The notes beneath the pieces were generated by a model that saw nothing but the letters and a program-made list of their open reading frames with translations, was not told where the DNA came from and searched no databases. The position numbers and the translations under genes were made by a program. Shown in pieces: positions 57,863 to 64,000 of a stretch of 64,000 bases of DNA. Location of the stretch: NCBI RefSeq assembly GCF_033473495.1, contig NC_088935.1:1736001-1800000 (forward strand), in the 5' to 3' direction. The stretch comes from Cercospora beticola (lineage: Eukaryota; Ascomycota; Dothideomycetes; Mycosphaerellales; Mycosphaerellaceae). Numbering within the stretch: position 1 is the stretch's first letter; the number at the start of each line of letters is the position of its first letter.

Positions 57863-59148
57863 AACGTCTCCAGTAGAAATTCGACTTTGTACTAACAACA
57901 AATCAGGACCATTATCACCATTGGTGTCCTACCACCGCGACGTAATAGTCGACGGCCATCTTTTTGACCTTTTCGAGCTTGCTCAGTAGTACTCTTTTAC
58001 CTCAGTGAGCTCGAGACACGAGATCATTGTCCTATTCTTTTACCAAGTTATATCGAATTTTCTCTCCAAATGAGTTCGAGAGTCTTATACCTCAACTGCA
58101 TTCTCAAGATCTCCCGTTTCAACGATTTGCAGCGTAGATCTTGAGCCCCGCTTTCGCTTCGCCGCACACCGAAGCCACATATGGGAAGTGTTTTGCTGAG
58201 GGCTGAAATAACGCACCACAGCCACAATGCCCATCTCAACAGAGATACTCAAGCAGCCGGGTCACTCAAGGGCCTTCACAAGCATTCTGCTACCTGTGCG
58301 GGCAAACATGAAGTCTGCTGTGGAAGAACAAATCATGAGGGCGTTCACGAAAGGAATTTAGACACTGCATGATGATAGCTTTTGACCCAGGCCCACTCTA
58401 AGCTTGACGGACACTGGACAGAGAGGAAGAACTGACCAGTGCATGTTTGTGTCCAGAGATGACTGGCCAGTCCCAACAGACGCTATCGAAGTGGCCAATG
58501 CCTTCGTATGTACACTGTAGACAAGCACAATGTCTATACAGACAGCTTAAGCGTCCCAGCACTATAGCCACTCTGTCTAGAGGAGTCTGGCCGAAGGATA
58601 CCTCTGCCAATCGAGTCTGGAACTCGATGGAACTCGATGTCCAACTCGTCCAACATATGCCTTGCAGGCCTCTACAATGGAGGAAGAAGCACAGCATTAC
58701 AGCCGATGGAGTCTGGCCGATCATTCGTTAGCTCAAGCAGGGAAAGCACGTTTGAGAGAAATGAGAGCCACGTCTGAGCTCTTCAGAACGCTCTACTACG
58801 GGCAGCGGACCTATTTACCACTCACACAAGGTGCCATGGAAACAACCCTCGACAAGGAGAGTCATTTCGTCCGCGCCAGATGGTCACTGTTCTTCAGTCG
58901 TTGTCGAGATCTCCCGTCTTCCACTTGAGCGCCTCGCCGGAACGAGCTCCACCAGAAACGATTCTACGAGACGCGATGATACATCAGAATGCTCGAACCT
59001 CGTGACAGGGCGGCAAGGCAAAGCTGTTGTTCAAGGCCGAGATGGACGGACTCCAGCACAGCGGGGCGATTCCCACCGTACTGATGCCCACCCAGAGGTC
59101 CTCTAGGAGGACATAGAAGGGGGCACCGCCGGAGCGGCACCTAAGGTG
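57863..59148. other. Unannotated stretch between tRNA-like locus and 36-bp repeats
   Basis: About 1.3 kb with short open frames of 60-108 codons and no recognisable product. A motif AGTCTGGCCGA recurs at about 58582 and 58709, and AACTCGATGGAACTCGATG is a short direct repeat near 58621. Confidence 0.5.
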
Positions 59149-59421
59149 TCAAGCCTTGCGGCCGGATACTGAAGTAGAAGCGCATCAAGCCTTGCGGCCG
59201 GATACTGGAGTAGAAGCGCATCAAGCCTTGCGGCCGGATACTAGAGAAGATGCGCATCGGGCCTTGCGGCCAGATACTGGAGTGAGAAGCATATCAGGCC
59301 TTGCGGCCGGATACTGAGGTAGGTAGAAGCGCATCAGGCCTTGCGGCCGGAGACTGAGGTAGAAGCGCATCAAGCCTTGCGGCAAGATACTGGAGGAATG
59401 TGTCAAGCCTTGCGGCAAGAC
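59149..59421. repeat. 36-bp tandem repeat, about 8 imperfect copies
   Basis: Unit begins TCAAGCCTTGCGGCCGGATA and continues CTGGAGTAGAAGCGCA, 36 bp in all. Copies differ at a few sites (AAG/AGG/GGG, CCGG/CCAG/CAAG), and the last two are shortened. A multiple of three, it leaves an open frame on the minus strand (59221-59463), which is probably incidental. Confidence 0.85.
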
Positions 59422-59937
59422 ATGATGTCGGTCAAGTTCTGTTCCACAGTGGTTCCAGAACATAAGCCGAAGAGCAGGCGCGCATTGGTTGCAAACGCGC
59501 TAGTTAGCGCGAAGGTGCGTGCTTGGCACTTGCACCTCCAACCACAACAACAACACCGCGACACCCGTCGTCATGAACGCGACCGGGTCACCTCTTTCAC
59601 TGATGCTCTGCTGCAAGGCTTAATGTCCTCTTTCAACGTTCTACCGCCAGGCTTAGTGTCTTCTTTCCCTTCGATGCTCTACTGCAAGGCTAGGTATCGC
59701 GCGGCCGATGCCAAAGCAGCCGCCCCTCTCATGTCTCTGTAATAGAGGCCTCTGTCTGGGCATCAGTCTTCGACTTTTCGTCGGAGCACTAGAGTCTGAC
59801 CTGAGGGAACTCCCAACGCTGATGACGATCTCATTTCCAACTGTTTTCCATGGCACATTTCTGCGCTTAGCCCATCTCGTGAGCTACGAAGCTATTGATT
59901 CTCCAGAGAGAAGTGTGCTTTCCGGCGATTCCGAGGC
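59422..59937. other. Flank of the 36-bp repeats and upstream of family copy A
   Basis: About 515 bp. It holds a 7-bp stem hairpin (CGCGCTA / TAGCGCG, 59496-59511), two imperfect copies of GATGCTCTRCTGCAAGGCT near 59602 and 59671, and the shared flank element at about 59779-59802. Confidence 0.55.
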
Positions 59938-60977
59938 TTGAGTATCGTCTCGCAGATCAGATGCAGTTCCCTATACCTGGGCTCGCCACTCATGCGAATG
60001 TATCTTTGTGATGATCAGAGCGCGACGGGCTACCTGCCACGCGTCACCAAGAACATGGCGCCTGGCTCCGAAGGCCACGGCAATGACACCCCTGCTCTCT
60101 CTCGTGTACAACTTCTGGACCACTGCCGAGAACCAGGAGCCAATGCTGTACTCGGACGAGGCGCAGCGCTTGAAGACAGACTTGGCTACCAAGACACGAA
60201 AGGAGCTGAACCAAGAGTCAGCCGATTGTTGGCTCATGCGACACGGACATCGCAAGTGTCCAAACGACGCCTGTCAATGGCAATTCATGACGTCGCCGTC
60301 AACAGTGTACGCACATTTTGGACTGTTCAACTTGGACACCTTTCGCCCGTGAACAAAGGAATCCCGTCGTTGTCCAGAGCATTGGCGTGTGGACAAAGTT
60401 TGCTGCCGCTTCTCCAAGAAGAATATGAGGGAATTCTGGAGAAGCCCAACAGTGAGCGGGACATTCGTGCCTTCCACCTGGCCGAGTACTTCGACTCCAG
60501 CGGCCATCCAGTTAGCTTCGCTAGGAATGCGCTACGAGAAGCGGTCTACGCGGCCGACGTTGCGCGGTCGTTGAGTAGACTTTCGCAAAAGGAGTTCATC
60601 GAGCGACAGAAGGCCGCCAGAGCTGATGCGAAGGCCGTAGTCGCTCATTTGCCCAATGCACTGGACCGGCGGCTCTCGGAGAATGTTATTGGCCACTATC
60701 TAATCTACCTCAAGGACAAGAGTAACTTCGCCAAGGACACCGCTTACGGGGCCGCAAGCGGAGCATATACGAACGTGTGCGGGAGCACATGTCTAAAAGC
60801 CACCGAGCGGCATCGGCACAGACGACACTGTACCGGATCTGGGACGATGCGGATCTCGACATGAAGGCACACGTGGGCATCATTGATACTCATCCACGAG
60901 TGGTTCTTGCTCGTTACGGTGCCCTGCCTCTCCTTCTTGATAAAACATTGGATGTTGCCTTGTTCTGTGGTGGCTAG
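59938..60977 (+). pseudogene. Family copy A: frame-broken copy of an unrecognised gene family
   Basis: Translations from three frames join into one family protein. Frame of 59938: GSPLMRMYLCDDQSATGYL and KNM, EGHGNDTPAL. Next frame (to 60352): LMYNF-type LVYNFWTTAENQEPMLYS and KCPNDACQWQFMTSPSTVYA. Back in the first frame (about 60390-60750): FHLAEYFDSSGHPVSFARNA, AHLPNALDRRLSENVIGHYL. The last part is in the third frame (about 60753-60977): SIYERVREHMSKSHRA, LYRIWDDADLDMKAHVGIID, DKTLDVALFCGG. The middle and last segments align with the spliced minus-strand gene at 62186-63408 and the earlier ones with copy B. About 350 bp present in copy B, between PAL and LMYNF, is missing here. Three frame changes and this deletion point to a decayed copy, although some could be unseen introns. 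Confidence 0.7.
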
Positions 60978-61088
60978 CACAGACGTGTGGAGCACTACGT
61001 CCAATGCGTGCCGCCGGCACTCATCGAGCAATAGAAGGCGCACGAGGCTCTTCCGAGCACGGCATTATACGAGGAAGTGCTCCGGAGC

Positions 61089-61983
61089 TCAATGGGCTAT
61101 CAACCCACCAATATGACGGTGCCGATACTGGTAAGTGAGGCAACTCCAGAACGATCCAGACGTTGTCAACGAGCCAGACGTTGTCAATTTCTGCTGACGA
61201 TGACAATAGGAGCGCGCCAATCTGGGCATGGGCTCGCCGCTGATGCGTATGCGCCTCAACGATAATCACACCACGACATCCTTCCTCCAGCGCGTTGACA
61301 AGAATATGATCACAAACGACGAGGGCCACGGAGGCGACTACCCAGCCCTGTACATCACCAAATTGTCGATATTTGCATCAAGCCAAAGCAGTGGCGACCG
61401 ATCCGAGATCTCATGGAATTCGACGGGAACGACAAATATGTGCAGCTGACACTGGAGAAATCGGACGGATACCACACCAACAATCTCGCTCTCTTGGGAC
61501 CAGACTACGACCACGAAGGCCTTCCAGACGCATCCAAGATCAGCTTGGTGAGGTCCTTCATCAACGTCCATGGCGAAGAAAAGAGCGTATTCATTCAGCT
61601 CACTCCACACTACGACCTGAAACACTCAGTCCTGCAAGACCGTCGAGCTGTGATCGCTCAAACCATGTGGAACGTGGTGAATGGTGTTACTATAGACCTT
61701 AAAAGCCCTCTGATGTACAACTTCAACGCCCTGCCGGAGGACCAAAGTCCAATGATCTACTCTGCAGAAGAAGAGCGACTGGCTACAGACAAACTCGGGC
61801 CAAAACTCGAGAAGGACAAAGAGTGTGCCGACCGCTAGATTGAGCAATTTGGTGACAACAAGTAAGTGCCCAAACGATGCTTGTGGATGGAGGTTCCGGA
61901 AGTCGCCTCAATATGTCTATGCCCACTTCGGCCTGCACGACAAGTGGCGAGCCGAGTCCAAGATAATTGCGTTCCTGCAGTAA
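61089..61983 (+). pseudogene. Family copy B: second frame-broken copy
   Basis: A first exon ending MGYQPTNMTVPIL at about 61129 is followed by a good intron (donor GTAAGT at 61130, branch TGCTGAC, acceptor ACAATAG), then GMGSPLMRMRLNDNHTTTSF, LQRVDKNM and EGHGGDYPAL. The frame changes near 61360, and then KPKQWRPIRDLMEFDGNDKY, GPDYDHEGLPDASKISLV, LMYNFNALPEDQSPMIYS run to a stop at 61838. The zinc-finger-like block KCPNDACGWRFRKSPQYVYA, HFGLHDK is in another frame and ends at 61983. The C-terminal domain shared by copies A and C is absent. Broken by at least two frame changes. Function unknown. Confidence 0.65.
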
Positions 61984-62185
61984 CACTTTTAGCAGAGCTG
62001 CCTAGGATGGATGCGTAGATGGCTCTACGTACAAGCAGTAGATCGGTCACATTCGTTGGTCGGCAATGCATAGTAGCTTAGAGGATATCCTCGTAGGATG
62101 ATGCAATCCGGAGGTTTTCCCACTCTCTCCGTTTCTGGATCAAGGCCGGCGGTATGCACTGGATAGAGTGGGTTGCACGCCTGTG

Positions 62186-63408
62186 CTAGCCACTACAGAA
62201 CAGGCCAATGCCTAGAGTCTCGTTAAGGAGCACTCCGATGGTGCCGTAGCGAGCGATATCTGCCCGAGTATGCACGCAAATCATTCTCAGGCGTGCCTTG
62301 ATATCGGTTGAGACGACACTGTCCCACGCCTTGTAAAGCTCTTTGTCAGGATCTGACTGTCGATACGCTGGCTGAGAGTGCTTGCTAGCACGTGCGTAGA
62401 TGCTACTCTGCAGGCCCCACGTGCCGCCAAAGTAGCCGGCAGTCGAGTGATTCTTGCTTGTGTTTTCGAGGCTGATGAGGTAGTTCCCGATCACTTGTCC
62501 ACATGTCTGCTTGTCGAGAGCATCTGGTAGTCTGGCGACTACGTCTGAGAGCTTCCATGGTTGGCCTGTAGCAACGCAGAAGTCGAGCATCTGGTAGAGT
62601 TGGGGAGAATTTGCTCTCAGTCGTCTACAGAACCCAGTAGCGTACCTCTCGGGTGTCATGTACTTCTTTAGCATCTTGTCAACAGCGCCAGTCACGCGGA
62701 ACGTCCACTGCCAAGTAGTCCGTGAATATAGCACTAATTCTGCGAAGTCGGCTGGAAGCCAATCGTGTTCATAATCCACAGCACGATACTGTTCTGGCTC
62801 TGGAGCGATAATCACCATTTCCAAAGGGTCGTCGCCGAGGTCAGGATCCAGACCGCCCTTCTGAGCGGTAATGAATGCTTCATTGTCGGGCTCTACACGC
62901 TGGATAGCGCGCTTCTTTGATGGAGGCCTCTCACCTTGACTCCCATCATCTTGATTGACGGTGAGCGAGGCGACAGGCTTGCGTGATGGGCGAAGACGTT
63001 TCACGGGCTCTTCGTCCTCTTCATCGGCGGTGTCGTCAAGATCGACTATGACAATTTCTGGGAGCATTATTAGCATAAGGCCTTTCCAAGAGAGAGAGGG
63101 GGGGAGAGAGAGAGGGTAGCCGGAGCAGCCTGGCGACGTTGGAGGTCATTTGGAGCAGCATGGCGACGTTGGAGCTCACGGTCTCCCTCGCAATCAGAGT
63201 CAATGACGATAACGTCTCCTAACAAAGTGAGCTTTAATGTCAATCTGCCGAAGAGTCGACTGCTATACTTACGTTGGGAGAAGTTGGCTGCTGGTCGGAG
63301 TGCCGCTGGTGCTGGTTGAAGTGCCGCTGGTGCTGGCTGGACGACGAAGCTCAGTTTGGACTGGATGCTCTTCCGTCCACCCATGAGTCGGTCCTTGACA
63401 CGTGCCAT
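62186..63408 (-). CDS. Family copy C: unrecognised 348-aa nuclear-type protein, open when spliced
   Basis: Three exons on the minus strand, 63408-63273, 63218-63180 and 63057-62186 (introns 54 and 122 bp), 348 residues. The second intron has a TGCTAATAA branch point, a long CT-rich tract and acceptor CCCAG. Start MARVKDRLMGGRKSIQSKL, then a PAPAAL repeat. The 39-nt exon encodes DVIVIDSDCEGD and the next begins IVIVDLDDTADEEDEE: two adjacent hydrophobic-plus-acidic stretches that look like SUMO-interacting motifs. Basic clusters (KRLRPSRK, PSKKRAIQR) suggest nuclear import. Residues about 150-348 form the domain shared with copy A (WLPADFAELVLYSRTTWQWT, ARLPDALDKQTCGQVIGNYL, SIYARASKHS, ELYKAWDSVVSTDIKARLRM, NETLGIGLFCSG). 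No known family recognised. Confidence 0.7.
63058..63179 (-). other. Intron 2 of family copy C, containing a 30-bp duplication
   Basis: 122 bp. It includes two 30-bp direct copies (63122-63151 and 63152-63181, GGAGCAGCMTGGCGACGTTG) and a GA-rich microsatellite at about 63090-63117 that forms the pyrimidine tract. The donor GTGAGC lies in one of the two copies. Confidence 0.7.
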
Positions 63409-64000
63409 GATAGAGTGACCGACTTCTGATGCTGTGTTGTTGAGGACAGAGCTGAGAGGAAGAGGAAGTAAATGAGGAAGCGCGCAGGCTGCCTGAGAGG
63501 CTTCCGCCCGGAGAGGTGTAGGGAAGGCACGAGGAGGAAGGCACGAAGCCCGACCGCACCTGCCCACCGGACCCCCTCTTTCATGTCTCTAAGTTGAGGT
63601 TTCTTGTCAAGGCACCAAGTCTCCAAGTGTTTACCGGAGCACTGGAGTCTGACCGAGGAGTCGCTGCTTCTGAGTCGCTGCATTGTCATTGCCACGTCTT
63701 CGACAAGGACCTAAAAACTGCTGAAGGGGTGGCTTGGCTGATCTTTCAGCTTTCGAAGATCCAGTCTCCGGAGTAGCAAAGCTTAATCTTTTCTATCGGC
63801 GTGCTCAACAGCTGTGCTTCATGCCAACTCTTTCGCTCCTTCTCCCCGGAATGTCGCTGGCTCTGCTCACGGCGCTGTCTCGGTCGTGACAACTACTACG
63901 CCCTGGCAATGGAGCATGTGTTGGCGGCCTACTGCTGTTTCATTCAATGGCCACACTCACGTTGAAGTTCTTCTCGTGGCCTCAACTCCTGAACATGCTG
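63409..64000. other. Upstream of family copy C to window end
   Basis: About 590 bp. It contains the promoter of copy C and a segment at about 63631-63655 (ACCGGAGCACTGGAGTCTGA) that matches the flank of copy A. No gene seen. Confidence 0.5.

Noticed and set aside
59221..59463. Open frame across the 36-bp repeats on the minus strand
   Set aside because: It exists because the unit length is a multiple of three; no start context or flanking gene.
63350..63408. PCNA-box-like QSKLSFV at the N-terminus of family copy C
   Set aside because: The aromatic pair is one position off and the second aromatic is missing.

Overview
The window is nuclear DNA of a filamentous ascomycete, most likely a dothideomycete. 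Short GT-AG introns (about 50-140 bp), single-gene transcription units on both strands and a fungal gene set (CAT8/FacB-type regulator, DOCK-family GEF, BYS1-like secreted protein, Prm10-like membrane protein, PMP3, CsbD/Hmp1-like protein) support this. The species cannot be fixed from sequence alone. There are no operons; splice sites below were deduced by eye from donor and acceptor motifs and reading phase.

Layout. 0-5 kb: 3' end of a formamidopyrimidine-DNA glycosylase homologue, a 70-residue conserved small protein and a secreted GH2 beta-mannosidase. 5-14.4 kb: a DOCK-type guanine nucleotide exchange factor, LSM2 and a secreted BYS1-like protein. 14.5-23.5 kb: an orphan 379-residue protein, a 23-bp minisatellite, and a very large SpvB/TcB-TcC (RHS/YD-repeat) protein related to bacterial insecticidal toxin complexes but carrying two fungal introns; this is the strongest candidate for lateral acquisition. 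23.8-39 kb: spermidine synthase, PMP3, a Prm10-like ThrE/DUF1212 transporter, NAD kinase, a CsbD-like stress protein and a FacB/CAT8-type zinc-cluster regulator. 41-56.7 kb: a SET-domain methyltransferase, CDC14 phosphatase, a large disordered protein, a TA-flanked MITE, a YKE4-like ZIP transporter, NOP16 and a secreted HExxH protein.

57.7-64 kb looks different: an odd intron-bearing tRNA-Ile-like locus, a 36-bp tandem repeat, and three related copies of an unrecognised gene family. Two copies (59.9-61.0 and 61.1-62.0 kb, plus strand) are split by frameshifts; the third (62.2-63.4 kb, minus strand) is open when spliced and has two SUMO-interaction-like motifs brought together across an intron. 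This end of the window reads as accessory, repeat-rich sequence, whereas most of 1-57 kb is ordinary core genome.

Functionally the core genes are independent housekeeping units: DNA repair, RNA decay and splicing (LSM2), ribosome assembly (NOP16), polyamine synthesis, NADP supply, zinc transport, mitotic exit (CDC14), cell-polarity signalling (DOCK) and acetate or gluconeogenic control (FacB). NOP16 and the ZIP gene share a 209-bp divergent promoter; SET and CDC14 share a 778-bp one.
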